From the NCBI GenBank assembly GCA_024291935.2, contig CM044311.1, positions 22,343,001-22,407,000 on the forward strand: DNA of 64,000 nt, read 5' to 3'. Source of the DNA: Okapia johnstoni (lineage: Eukaryota; Chordata; Mammalia; Artiodactyla; Giraffidae). The notes under the pieces were generated by a model. That model saw nothing but the letters and a program-made list of their open reading frames with translations. It did no database searches and was not told the origin of the DNA. Every line of letters begins with the position of its first letter. Position 1 is the first letter of the stretch. Below are positions 47,101 through 57,932 of this stretch, piece by piece. The translations under genes were made by a program, and so were the position numbers.

Positions 47101-48138
47101 CATGGATCACAACAAACTGCAGAAAATTCTTTACGAGATGGGAATACCAGACCACGACCTGTCTCTTGAGAAACCTGTATGCAGGTCAGGAAGCAACAGT
47201 TAGAACTGGATATGGAACAACAGACTGGTTCCAAATAGAGAAAGGAGTACATCAAGGCTGTATATTGTCGCCCTGCTTATTTAACTAATATGCAGAGTAC
47301 ATCATGAGAAACACTGGGCTGGATGAAGCATAAGTAGGAATCAAGATTGCCAGGAGAAATATCAATAACCTCATATATGCAGATGACACCACCACTATGG
47401 CAAAAATTGAAGAAAAACTAAGGAGTCTCCTGTTGAAAATGAAAGAAGAGAGTGAAAAATTGGCTTAAAACTCAATATTCAGAAAACTAAGACCATGGTA
47501 TCCAGTCCTTTCATTTCAAGCCAATAGTGGGGAAACAGTGGAAACAGTGGCAGACTATTTTGGGGGGCTCCAAAATCACTGCAGATGGTGACTGCAGCCA
47601 TGAAATTAAAAGACACTCCTTGGAAGAAAATTTATGACCAACCTAGACAGCATATTAAAAAGCAGAGACATTACTTTACCAGCAAAGGTCCATCTAGTCA
47701 AAGCTATGGTTTTTCCAGTAGTCACATATGGATGTGAGAGTTGGACTATAAAGAAAGCTGAGCACCAAAGAATTGATGCTTTTGAACTGTGGTGATGGAG
47801 AAGACTCTTGGGAGTCCCTTGGACTGCAAGAAGACCCAACCAGTCAATCCTAAAGGAAAACAGTCCTGAATATTCATTGGAAGGACTGAAGCTGAAGCTG
47901 AAACTCCAATACTTTAGAACTGAATCATTGGAAAAGTCTCTGATGCTGGGAAAGATTGAAGGTGGGAGGATAAGGGGATGACAGAGGATGAGAGGGTTGG
48001 ATGGCATCATTGACTCAATGGACATGAGTTTGAGTAGATTCCGCGAACTGGTGATGAACAGGAAGGCCTGGAGTGCTGAAGTCCATTGGGTTGCAAAGAG
48101 TTGGACATTACTGAGCGACTGAAATGAACTGAACTGAA
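44130..48138 (+). mobile_element. BovB LINE, approximately full length with 5' UTR (4.0 kb)
   Basis: In order: a 5' UTR-like block (44130-45277), endonuclease, reverse transcriptase, C-terminal block and the 'gaactgaactgaa' tail ending at about 48138. The 5' UTR contains two related units in tandem: about 44341-44527 and 44571-44785, each running from an 'aggca(t)c/acaaac' start to 'caccatag'. It is the only copy here with this 5' region. A second BovB fragment follows with no gap. I found no target-site duplication. Confidence 0.92.
45278..48122 (+). pseudogene. BovB ORF remnant: endonuclease and reverse transcriptase
   Basis: The start ATG is at 45278, in the same context as the other copies ('MEPKQKQHPV'). 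An in-frame TGA at 45341-45343 stops it, and the frame then continues to 45895. In that part the endonuclease residues are damaged: ISEL reads ISDL (45458-45460), GDWNAKVG reads GNWNAKVG (45773-45775), and the GSDH block reads DCDY near 46050. A frameshift near 45870 moves the next part to another frame (to 46095). The reverse transcriptase is best seen at 46632-47288 (finger/palm with 'FRKGRGTRDQIANI' and 'GCILSPCLFN'). A frameshift inside that frame destroys motif A and a TAA ends it at 47286. The YADD bases are intact at 47376-47387 but out of context. The protein cannot be functional. Confidence 0.93.
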
Positions 48139-49180
48139 AGCGTTTGACTGTGTGCATCACAACAAACTCTGGAAAATTCTTAAGAAATGCGAATACCATA
48201 ACACCTGACCTGCTTCCTGAGAAATCTGTATGCAGGTCAAGAAGCAACAGTTAGAGCTAGACATGGAACAACAGAATGGTTACAAATCAGGAAAGGAATA
48301 TGTCAAGTTTGTATAATGTCACCCTGCTTATTTAACTTATATGCAGAGTACACCATAAGAAATGCTGGACTGGATGAAGCACAAGCTGGAATCAAGATTC
48401 CTGGGATTATTATCAATAACCTCAGATATTCAGATGGCACCACACTTATGGCAGAAAGCGACAAAGATCTAAAAAGCCTCTTGATGAAAGTGAAAGAGGA
48501 GAGTGAAAAAGTTGGGTTAAAACTTAACATTAAGAAAGCTGAGATCATGGCATCCAGTCCCATCACTTCATTGGAAAATAGATTGGGAAAAGATGGAAAC
48601 AGTGACAGACTTTATTTTTATGGGCTCCAAGATCACTGCAGATGGTGACTGTAGCCATGAAATTAAAACATGCTTGCTCCTTGGAAGAAGGTTATGACCA
48701 ACCTTAACAGCATATTAAAAACTAGAGACATTGCCAACAAAGGTCCGTCTAGTCAAAGCTAATTTTTTTTAGTAGTCATGTATGGATGTGAGGGTTGGAC
48801 TATAAAGAAGGCTTAGCAACAAAGAATTGATGCTTTTAACTGTGGTGTTGGCGAAGACTCTTGAGAGTCACTTGGACTTCAAGGAGATCCAACCAGTCCA
48901 TCCTAAAGGAAATCAGTCCTGAATATTCATTGGAAGGACTAATGCTGAAGCTGAAACTCTAATACTTTGGCTACCTGGGCAAAGAACTGACTGTGAAAGA
49001 TTGAAGCTAGGAGAAGGGGACGACAGAGGATGAGATGGTTGGATGGCATCACTGACTCTATGGACATGAGTTTAAGTAAGCTCCAGGAGTTGATGATGGA
49101 CAGGGAAGCCTGGCGTGCTGCAGTCCATGGGGTTGCAAAGAATGAGACATGACTGAGCGACTCAACTGAATTGAGCTGAA
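48139..49180 (+). mobile_element. BovB LINE 3' fragment, head-to-tail with the previous copy
   Basis: Starts inside the motif A coding block ('agcgtttgactgtgtgcatc') directly after the tail of the upstream BovB and runs to its own tail at about 49180. In the 110-codon sense frame 48316-48648 the catalytic YADD reads YSDG, so the reverse transcriptase remnant is dead. Confidence 0.93.
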
Positions 49181-49971
49181 ACTTTTTTTCACCTATATGT
49201 TCATCAGAAGGTTTATATCCATGTAAACTTCAACCATTAGTTCAAAGTACTATGCATTTTCTAAACTTTTGAGACATTTCTTGTTTTAATTCATTGCTAT
49301 TGTATTTTCAGTTCTTGGACCACCAAATATGTTAAAAATGTGGATGGCTAGTCATAGTTTTTCTATTATGCATTATCTGGCCTACTCATAGCTTAATTTT
49401 TCCCCTAGAATGTTATCTTTTATTTATGTATTTTTAAGAGGTCTTTAAATATTTTGGTTAACTTTTTTTATCTCAGATATTAACATATTGCAATTATTTT
49501 TAAGAATTTACTCTTTCCTATTTACCATTTCTTATATTGTATCATACAGACACTTTGCACGTATACATAATTAAACTGTTAAGCTTTGCTTTCATAATTT
49601 CTGCCTTTTATTGTTACTAGTTAGTTTGGTTTCTGTATGGAATCAAGTTGGTCTCTGTTTTGTTTTCAGTGATTAACTGGTTGCACCTGTGTGATCAGTC
49701 CACTCTAACATTATTCATTTGAGATATTATATTTATCATGTCTCACTTTTATTGTATATACTGGGTTATATAGTGACAATTATCAGATAGCTGAACACAT
49801 ATAGGATCCAGAATATTCACCCTGAACTCCTTCAACCTCCAAATTGTCAAAAAGAAGGCACTTCCCCAGGTATGTCTTTGTGTTCAATTGCTCTCCGCTG
49901 CCATGTTTGCCATTCCTTTCCACCACCATGTTGAGATGGAGGGGAAAGCTGATTCTTTATATCCTTCTTAT
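49181..49971. other. Unique AT-rich DNA
   Basis: No repeat or gene recognised. Confidence 0.45.
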
Positions 49972-50200
49972 CTTCTTGTAGACTTCCCTGGTGGCTTAAA
50001 CAGTATGGAGTCTGCCTGCAATGTAGGAGACCTGGGTTCGAGCCCTGGGTTGGGAAGATATCCTGGAGAAAGAAATAGCAACCCACTCCAGTATTTTTGC
50101 CTGGAAAATCCCATGGATGGAAGAGCCTGGCAGGCTACAGTCCATGGTGTTGCAAAGAATCGGACATGACTGAGCGACTTCACTTTCTTTTAGCTTCTTG
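49972..50200 (+). mobile_element. Bov-tA SINE with 7-bp TSD
   Basis: Full-length SINE at about 49979-50193, flanked by 'cttcttg' at 49972-49978 and 50194-50200. The B-box region 'ggttcgagccctgggttggg' is well kept. Confidence 0.95.
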
Positions 50201-50402
50201 CCTGAAATATACAGACATTGTCACGTGGTGATGTCATTGGTATTTCAAACTCAAGCGTCCCAAAATTAACTCTTGGTTCCTGAAATGCTATTTCCAATCA
50301 CCTGAAAGGCATTTTTTATTTTCCTACAGTGATATTTTCATTTTCCAGACTTCCTATTCAAATTAGAGCTCAATATTAGATAACATGTATTAATAATCAA
50401 TT

Positions 50403-50663
50403 AGAAGCTGAAACTCCAATACTTTGGCCACCTCATGAGAAGAGTTGAGTCATTGGAAAAGGCCCTGATGCTGGGAAGGATTGAGGGCAGGAAGAGAAGG
50501 GGACGACAGAGGATGAGATGGCTGGATGGCATCACCGGCTCGATGGACACGGGTTTGGGTAGACTCCAGGAGTTGGTGATGGACAGGGAGGCCTGGCGTG
50601 CTGTGTGATTCATGGGGTCGCAAAGAGTCGGATACGACAGCGACTGAACTGAACTGAACTGAA
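50403..50663 (+). mobile_element. BovB 3' tail (about 260 bp)
   Basis: Begins at the same consensus block ('gaagctgaaactccaatact') as the insertion at 28350 and ends 'ctgaactgaactgaactgaa'. It is one of the least diverged BovB pieces in the window. Confidence 0.95.
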
Positions 50664-51844
50664 TCCACTCCAAATTCAGTCTAACTTATGTAACACCAAA
50701 ACTCTTAGTGTAACTTTATTTTAAATCCACTTCTCAATATTTAACAGTATACATAAAATTGAATTTTTGTAGACTGAACATTAAGTGATCAAAATTTTTT
50801 TTCTCTTGATTTTTATTATATATTTAAAGGTAAGTAGATAACAGATTTTAAATGACCATAATAGATAACATTTTGTAATGATTTATTATGATAGAATTGA
50901 CTATATTTCAGCACTTTATTCCCTTAAACTCTTATCTGAATATAGATAGGCTACAAGGAAATCTTGTGAAATAGCACATCTGTTATCTATAGCTAAGATA
51001 CTGACAGAGTGCTTTTAGCAAAGTAAGCTGCATTCTAGATCTGATTTGTAAAGATTTGAAAGTACTTGAAGCACAACAGTCACAGTCAAACCAACATATG
51101 AATTTCTTTGAATGATATTTATTTTAAAAAATATGGATGCAATCATTTTCATTGCCCAAAAGCGATAGAAATTTGGACATTTAAACATTAATGAAGAGAT
51201 CAAATACAGTTTAGACACCCTGTAATCCCAGGTATCACAAAATAACTCAAATTTTAAGTTTTTCTTGATATTATAATGGAGAAATAGGAAACATATTTTT
51301 ACTCTTAAAAGATAATTATAAAATAGTAAAATTGGAAATTATTCAAGTCATTTCAATATATTTTTACAAATAAGAAAAAGGATTAGGTTACCAAAATTAA
51401 TAAAAAATATAAAATTTTCATACAGTTTTTTGTGTAAACACCAAGCTATAATGTTTTACTCATAAATCCACATTAATGCCAGAAATATTTTTTAAAGGAA
51501 ATACCATCTAATTTCTTTCTCTGATCCAGTATCTGTCTTGTCCCACACTTTGGGAGATTCATGTGTAAGCCAGGTTTTTCTGGTAGTTAGCGGTTGGCTT
51601 TGCCTTTGTGATTTTCCACAGTTATAACAGCAGTGATATTTTTTCAGATGACACTTCAGAGTCTTGCTAACAAGAATGGACTTTTTTTTTTAATCCTTGC
51701 GCAGTCTTTTCTTCTTTTACTCTCACACAACAGCACTTGATTTACAGTGAGGACTGTGAAACAGCAAGTGAGCCAGTTTTGGAATCAGAAGGTCTTGATT
51801 TATGCCCTGGCACTTTTTACCTAAGAAGCGGTCTCTGGTGGGAG
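50664..51844. other. Unique AT-rich DNA
   Basis: A T-run lies near 51683-51691. No gene recognised. Confidence 0.5.
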
Positions 51845-52000
51845 GAGCATGGTACAGTGAATTGAGCCTGGGCCTTGGAGGCAGCATGAATGCATTCAAA
51901 CCCCAGTCATATCTATTTATACTGCCTATACTTGGCAAGTTACTTAATCTCCTTGAACTTTGGTTATTTTCCTGCAAAACAGTGATTGATGTTTTATGCA
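51845..52000 (+). repeat. MIR SINE
   Basis: Clear MIR order in the forward direction: 'ggccttggaggcagcatgaa', 'attcaaaccccagtcat', 'ttggcaagttacttaatctc', 'cttgaactttggttattttc', then 'tgcaaaacagtgat'. It is the best-preserved MIR in the window. Confidence 0.8.
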
Positions 52001-52382
52001 CATCACTGCTCGGCATTTTACCCAGGAAAACTTTCTGCTACAAAAGATGAGACTCCCCTAAAAAAGTTCTCAGAAAATGTTAGGTGTTAGTCACTTCCCT
52101 CACCCTTGCACTTCAATTGCTCATTTACACCTAAACTTTCTCTATATGTATGTCACCATGCCCAGCTGCCCACTGACATCCTCTCAGGATTGTAACTGCA
52201 GTCTTGTCCCCTCTATCACAGATGATGCCTCTTGAATTCTCATTTTCTAAAAAGGAAACATTTGCCTTTCTACTTGCTGCATCCCCCATAACCTTCCCCC
52301 AATTACAGCTCATACTCAGTTGGTTGTGCTCTCATTTCTATCCTATCAAGTTCTGTAAAGTTTTTGTTTCATACTAAAGCTC
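52001..52382. other. Unique DNA
   Basis: Nothing recognised. Confidence 0.45.
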
Positions 52383-53464
52383 ATTTCTGCTTTATTGACT
52401 ATGCCAAAGCCTTTGAATGTGTGGATCACAATATACTGTGGAAAATTCTTAAAGAGATGGGCATACCAGACCACCTGACCTGTCTCCTGAGAAACCTGTA
52501 TGCAGGTCAGGAAGCAACAGTTAGAACTGGACATGGAACAACAGACTGGTTCCAGATAGGAAAAGTAGTACGTAAGGCTGTATATTGTCACCCTGCTTGT
52601 TTAAGTTATATACAGAGTACATCATGAGAAACGCTGGGCTGGAAGAAGCACAAGCTGAAGTCAAGACTGCAGGAGAAATATCAATAACCTCAGATATGCA
52701 GATGACACCACCCTTATGGCAGAAAGTGAAGAGGAACTGAAAGTCTCGTGATGAAAGTGAAAGAGGAGAGTGAAAAACTTGGCTTAAATCTCAACGTTCA
52801 GAAAACTAAGATCATGGCACCTGGTCCCATCACTTCATGGCAAATAGATGGGGAAACAGTGGAAATAGTGGCTGACTTTATTTTTGGAGTGCTCCAAAAT
52901 CACTGCAGATGGTGATTGCAGCAATGAAATTGAAAGATGCTTGCTTCTTGGAAGGAAAGTCATGACCAACCTAGATAGCATATTAAAAAGCAGAGACATT
53001 ACTTTTCCAACAAAGGTCTATCTAGTCAAGGCTATGGTTTTTCCAGTAGTCATGTATGGATGTGAGAGTTAGACTGTGAAGAAAGCTGAGCACCAAAGAA
53101 TTGATGCTTTTGAACTGTGGTGTTGGAGAAGACTCTTGAGAGTCCCTTGGACTGCAAGGAGATCCAACCTGTCCATCCTAAAGGAGATCAGTCCTGGGTG
53201 TTCATTGGAAGGACTGATGTTGAAGCTGAAACTCAAATACTTTGGCCACCTCATGAAAGAGCTGACTCATTTGAAAAGACCCTAATGCTCAGAGGGATTG
53301 GGAGCAGGAGGAGAAGGGGACGACAGAGGATGAGATGGCTGGATGGCATCAGCGACTCAATGGACATGAGTTTGGGTAATCTCTGGGAGTTGGTGATAGA
53401 CAGGGAGGCCTGGCATGCTGCGATTCATGGGGTCGCAAAGAGCTGGACACGACTGAGCGACTGA
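52383..53464 (+). pseudogene. BovB reverse transcriptase C-terminal remnant
   Basis: The frame to 52627 keeps the motif A sequence 'FCFIDYAKAFECVDHN' and 'LLRNLYAGQEATVRTG', then shifts after 'WFQIGK'. A second block (53076-53285) carries '[18 protein letters not shown]' and ends after a one-base loss near 53265. The last block (to 53464) carries '[18 protein letters not shown]' and ends '...TRLSD' with a stop, so the BovB coding frame runs almost to the element's end. The N-terminal endonuclease is missing. Confidence 0.9.
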
Positions 53465-53470
53465 ACTGAA
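52383..53470 (+). mobile_element. BovB LINE 3' fragment (1.1 kb)
   Basis: Starts in the coding block of reverse transcriptase motif A and ends at 'gcgactgaactgaa'. It includes the bases for FIDYAKAF and YADD (near 52694-52705). Confidence 0.95.
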
Positions 53471-53510
53471 AGCCATAGCTATGTTTATGAGACCATGTCC
53501 ATGACATGAT

Positions 53511-53797
53511 TCTGCTTTCCTGGTAGCTTAGCTGGTAAAGAATCTTCCTGCTATGCAGGAGACCCTGGTTCGATTACTGGGTCGAGAAGATCCTCTGGAG
53601 AATAGATAGGCTACCACTCCATTATTCCTGAGCTTCCCTGGTGTCTCAGATGGTAAAGAAATCACTCAGAATGCGGGAGACCTAGGTTCGATCCCTAGGT
53701 TGAGAAGATCCTCTAGAGGAAGGCATGGCAACCCACTCGAGTATTCTTGCCTGGAGAATCCCCACGGACAGAGGAGCCTGGCAGGCTACAGTCCTAC
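53511..53797 (+). mobile_element. Bov-A2 dimeric SINE
   Basis: Two head-type units stand in tandem (53511-53628 and 53631-53797), each with a 'ggttcgat' B-box region, followed by one BovA end ('gtattcttgcctggagaatc'). The terminal BovB-like tail is truncated. Confidence 0.9.
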
Positions 53798-53966
53798 CAG
53801 TGAAAAACTCTAACTTTTTCTAGGACTGAGTTGATTTGATGGTGAGCAAGAATTTTGCTGGTTACATTTTTGTATCCGGTGTCATAACTCCTGTGTCATC
53901 ATGGAGAATGTTTATGACACCAAGTTGAGGTTATATCTCAACTTTATTTAGCCCCCACATTTCTCT

Positions 53967-54192
53967 GGGCTTCTCCTGGTGGCTCAGAGGTAAAGAATCT
54001 GCCTGCAATGCAGGAATTGCAGGAGACACAGCTTCCATCTCCAGATTGGGAAAATCCCCTGGAGGAGAGCACGGCCACCCACTCCAGTATTCTTGCCTGG
54101 AGAATCCCATGGACAGAGGAGCGTGGCGGGCTATAGCTCATGGGTGTCAGAAAGAGTCCGATGGGACTGAAATAACTTAGCAAGCATGCAAG
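53967..54192 (+). mobile_element. Bov-tA SINE, full length
   Basis: Head 'gggcttctcctggtggctca', a short duplication 'ttgcagga' in the middle, the BovA part and tail 'ctgaaataacttagcaagc'. Confidence 0.93.
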
Positions 54193-55421
54193 CACACATG
54201 TTTATTTAATCAATGCCCAAGATTTCCATGTATCATCAGCCATCAGCCATGTATCATCTACCATTGATACCCCATTTTTACCAAGAAACCTCAATTTACA
54301 CAAATTGAAATATCTGGTGATTTTATGCTCTACTTTCCTGAATGTGTCCCTTTGTCCTGTATTGCCATTTTCATTATAAAATGTTCATTCTTTTTCTATC
54401 CTCACACCGGATCAGTTGTTTGGAGGGATATAGAAATATAGGTCAAGTAATTTCTCCAGGGATCTTGAGAGGCTTCGCTCTGCTCTCTTCTAGCCTCTGG
54501 TGTAACTGCTAAAATACATGACACCAAAATGATTGTTGTCACTACTTAGAAGTCTTTGGTTTCCTCTCTGGCTTGTGTAAGTCTGTCAGTCACTAAGTTG
54601 TTGGAAATTTCTCAGTGCTATGTCTTGACCAGGGGCTTTTGTTATTGTTTCAGTAACTGTTTTGAACAATCAATAGGCCATTCCCATTGGAGGCATATGT
54701 CCTTATTCAGCATTGGGGGGGGGGGTAGGGCGGAGAATCTTCTATTAATGCTTGATATTCTTTTCTCCTCTGCTTTCTAATCATCTGCTTTAGTAAATAT
54801 CTTAAGTCTGATATTGAACCTCCTTATGTGATCCCTTGTGTCTCTGATCTTTTACTGTCTGTATTTCTCATCCCTTTCTCTCTCTTTTTTTCCCCCTAAA
54901 TCTAAGAGATTTTATTGGCTTCCTTTTCCAACTCTTTGTTTATTGTTATTGGTCATTTTCAGTATGAACAGTATGAAAAGGTCATTTTAGTGAACTGGAA
55001 AAAAAATGTGGTTGTTTGTTGCTATTGTTCTTTACTTCATGTTGAGCAGTGCTGTCTTTGTTTCATAGATGCAGTGTCTTCAATCATTCTCAAGATAGGA
55101 TTAAGCTTTTCTTCCCCTAGTTATATACTCTTCCTCATTTTTTTCTAATAACACTAAAGTGAAATTTCCCATTCATCCTTTCTAGTTTTTCTTTTCCATA
55201 TTCTAAAATATTTATGCCTTTTGTTTACCACCTTACATTTTAGAATAAGTTTATAGAAGGTCTGTTGTCCATGGCAGATTAGGTAAGTGGATAGAGAGCT
55301 AGACATTTTTCTGAGGGGCTTTTATATTTCTGGAATATTCAAGTAGGAAATAAAATAGATGGAGATAAATACTCCATTTACAAGTTTACCATTAACCTCT
55401 ATTATTTTGACCTCACTTTTC
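54193..55421. other. Unique DNA
   Basis: An 11-G run lies at 54715-54725. Short open frames here have no support. Confidence 0.5.
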
Positions 55422-55570
55422 ACAACTGAGATGGTTGGGTGGCACCACCGACTCAATGGACATGAGTTTGAGCAAACTCTAGGAGATGGTGATGGACAGG
55501 GATGCCTGGTGTACTGCAGTCCATGGTGTCACAAAGGGTCAGACATGACTGAGAAAATGAACAACAACTC
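55422..55570 (+). mobile_element. BovB 3' tail (about 143 bp)
   Basis: Starts 'gagatggttgggtggcacca' and ends in 'gaacaacaactc'. 'acaact' at 55422-55427 and 55564-55569 may be a target-site duplication, though it overlaps the (ACA)n tail. Confidence 0.92.
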
Positions 55571-55929
55571 ACACCCGCAACACAGGGCATTTGCTTTTGC
55601 TTCATGCAGAAGTTCCCTCAATTTTACTGGCAGTATTATTTCCCTCTTCTGAACAGACTTCCCATATCTGGACATATTCAAACCATGGCTTTCTTTTCTC
55701 TTTTGTCTTCGTTTTCAGTCAATATTCTTTGACCTTCTTTTAATTTCCTTTATTTGTTTAAAATCTCTGTATTATTCGCTGAGCCTTACACTGGTTTCAT
55801 AGCTCTGTTTTACTTGTTCCTTTACTGTTATTTTAATAAATTTTAGAAAAAGAAGATAAATGCAAGTTTTCAACGAAGCATTCAGACTTAGTTTCTGAAG
55901 ATTTAGAAATGTTAAGTATGAAGTTAGGC
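55571..55929. other. Unique DNA
   Basis: Nothing recognised. Confidence 0.4.
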
Positions 55930-56490
55930 ATGAGCAATGAAGGGTGGCCTAGCAGAAAAGGATGCAAGCTGATCTCTAAATCCCATCCCAGATAGCCCAG
56001 GAGAGCTCACAGATAGGCTACAAAATCACCACAGAGACTTTTCCAACTCCTGCACATGTGCCCTAGGCACACAGTGGATACAAACTAACCACAGGGGCTT
56101 CCTCAAGTAAGCTTAGGCTGCAAGGAACCCTAAAGGGTTCATAAATAGTCTATACATATATACATCTGATTATAACAGACTGAATTATGGGAAGCTATGC
56201 ACAACAGAGCCTGTTGTTATGCAACTTGCCAACTGTCAATTAGCCATGAGCATATGCTTATTTGCATTCCATTTCTTGACGGGTGGTCAGTACAAGCCCT
56301 ATATTGCACAGGGCACAATCAAAAGGAGCAGACTGGAAGCCAAGACAGATCCTTATATCAACTACGCCTTTGGGGTTGGCCTGCTCCCATGTCTTGGGGG
56401 TGTCTATTTAACAAAAGATTTGTCTGCTTGAGCTATAACTGAGCTGTAACTCCTCTTGTTTTAAACCCTTTGGTTGATTGTTACAATTTT
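55930..56490 (+). repeat. Possible unrecognised LTR-like segment
   Basis: This 0.5-kb block is less AT-rich than its flanks. It has an octamer-like 'atttgcat' (56259-56266), a TATA-like 'tatttaac' near 56406 and TG/CA-compatible ends, which could be an LTR. No polyadenylation signal is clearly placed and no target-site duplication was found. The overlapping 81- and 70-codon open frames (56197-56442) are not credible on present evidence. Confidence 0.3.
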
Positions 56491-57181
56491 TTTGTTGTTG
56501 TTGTGATGAGACAAGAACAAAGGAAGAGGAATAAACCAACTTGATAGAAATAAAACAAAAAAGTGGGGGCAGCATATTTTATTTGGGTACAGAATTTTAC
56601 ATTTTCATGCTCTACAGTGATACTCCTTGAAAGGTGGTTGCAACTGCCTAGAAATCTTATACAGCAGATACATGTCTGGCTCCTCTTGGCTTTTGCTATG
56701 TCTTCTGAGAGAAGCAGACCACAATTTCCATAGAGAGAACTCTGAGCACCATTGACTTAAAGCAAAATAAAACTTGTCCTGGGGCCTCAACTAATAGTTA
56801 AACTTGAAAATCTCTGAACACAAAGATTATTTTATTTTTTTCTGTTCAGCCAATTCTTATCTAAATACATTTGTGTCCTCCACTGCTTTCTCCAATATTT
56901 AGCTGATTGGCACATTTTCAGATTTCTAAGTATCAAACCAAATGGAAGGAGTAATGTTGAAAGAGGACATTAAATATTTCTTCTACCTCCGTTCCAGTGT
57001 GCCCCAGAGACTTATTGAAGTAAGCTTACTCGCTATTTCCAGTTAAGAGCCTTTTTATTTAAGCTATCATGCGCCCTGCTTCCTTCGCCTCTGTTTGAAA
57101 ATCTGTAGTGTTTCTTATTTGAGAGTGTCTTGCTACAAGAAGGCAGGAAACATTTTCAGAATAAGCTTTAATTATTGACAT
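56491..57181. other. Unique DNA
   Basis: A short TTG run near 56491-56502; otherwise nothing recognised. Confidence 0.45.
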
Positions 57182-57400
57182 GTTGTTTGTTGTTGTTGTT
57201 TAGTTGCTAAGTAGTGCCCAATTCTTTGCAACCCTATGGACTACAGTAGCCTGCCAGTTTCTTCTGTCCATTGGATTTCCCAAACAAGAATACTGGAGTG
57301 GGTTTCCATTTTCTTCTCCAGGGAATTTTATCAACTTAGGGACTGAACTTGCATCTCTTGCATTGGCAGGGGGATTCTTTACCACTGAGCCACGGAGGGT
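57182..57400 (-). mobile_element. Bov-tA SINE with (TTG)n tail
   Basis: Complement of Bov-tA, with the TTG-rich tail at the left and head 'ttctttaccactgagccac' at the right, running into a poly-G run. Confidence 0.93.
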
Positions 57401-57403
57401 GGT

Positions 57404-57422
57404 GGGGGGGGGGGGGGGGGGG
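57404..57422. repeat. Poly-G run (19 bases)
   Basis: An uninterrupted G run at the head end of the neighbouring SINE. It can form a G-quadruplex and is a likely site of sequencing or length error. Confidence 0.95.
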
Positions 57423-57932
57423 CAGTGATTACTGATATAACCAACTCATTTAAAATAGACTCTTCTTGTAGCTTGAGTTGGCTTTGCTATTAAGAAAAAA
57501 GTCCTCAAATCACTCTTTTATTCCATAAATATTCTATGAAATCTATAACTTAACTATCTGATATCAAAACGGTTTTCAAAGACCACCCCTCTTCATATCT
57601 ATGGATATTCACAAAAGACCAAGCCAGCAGTAAGCTGCCAGGTAAACACTTTAAAAACGCTAAACCAAAATTGTTTACAAACTTGGAAACAACAAAGTGG
57701 TGATTCTGAAATATGGACCCATGGTAAGATGAAATGCTAAAACTGTATGAGGCATAAGACGGGAGGTCAAAGGAAGAAGAGGAGACTCAGTGTGTGGACA
57801 AGTGTGAATATGGAATGTGGCTGTTGGGCACCAGCCTCATTCTTCCTTTCTCATAATTTAGTTGACTAGTATCTGGCACCTTGATCCAATCACAAGATGA
57901 TAGTAAACTCTGAAACGATTTATTGATGCTTT
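57423..57932. other. Unique DNA
   Basis: Nothing recognised up to the BovB target-site duplication. Confidence 0.45.

Noticed and set aside
46632..47288. 218-codon open frame, the longest in the window, as a possible host gene
   Set aside because: Its translation is BovB reverse transcriptase with motif A destroyed by a frameshift and a TAA at the end; it is a LINE remnant.
53117..53464. 115-codon frame as a separate small gene
   Set aside because: Its second half is the genuine C-terminus of the BovB ORF and its first half is an out-of-frame read of the same element.
55240..55278. Segment between a TTTTAG and a GTAAGT that looks like a mini-exon
   Set aside because: All three frames contain a stop and the upstream pyrimidine tract is weak.
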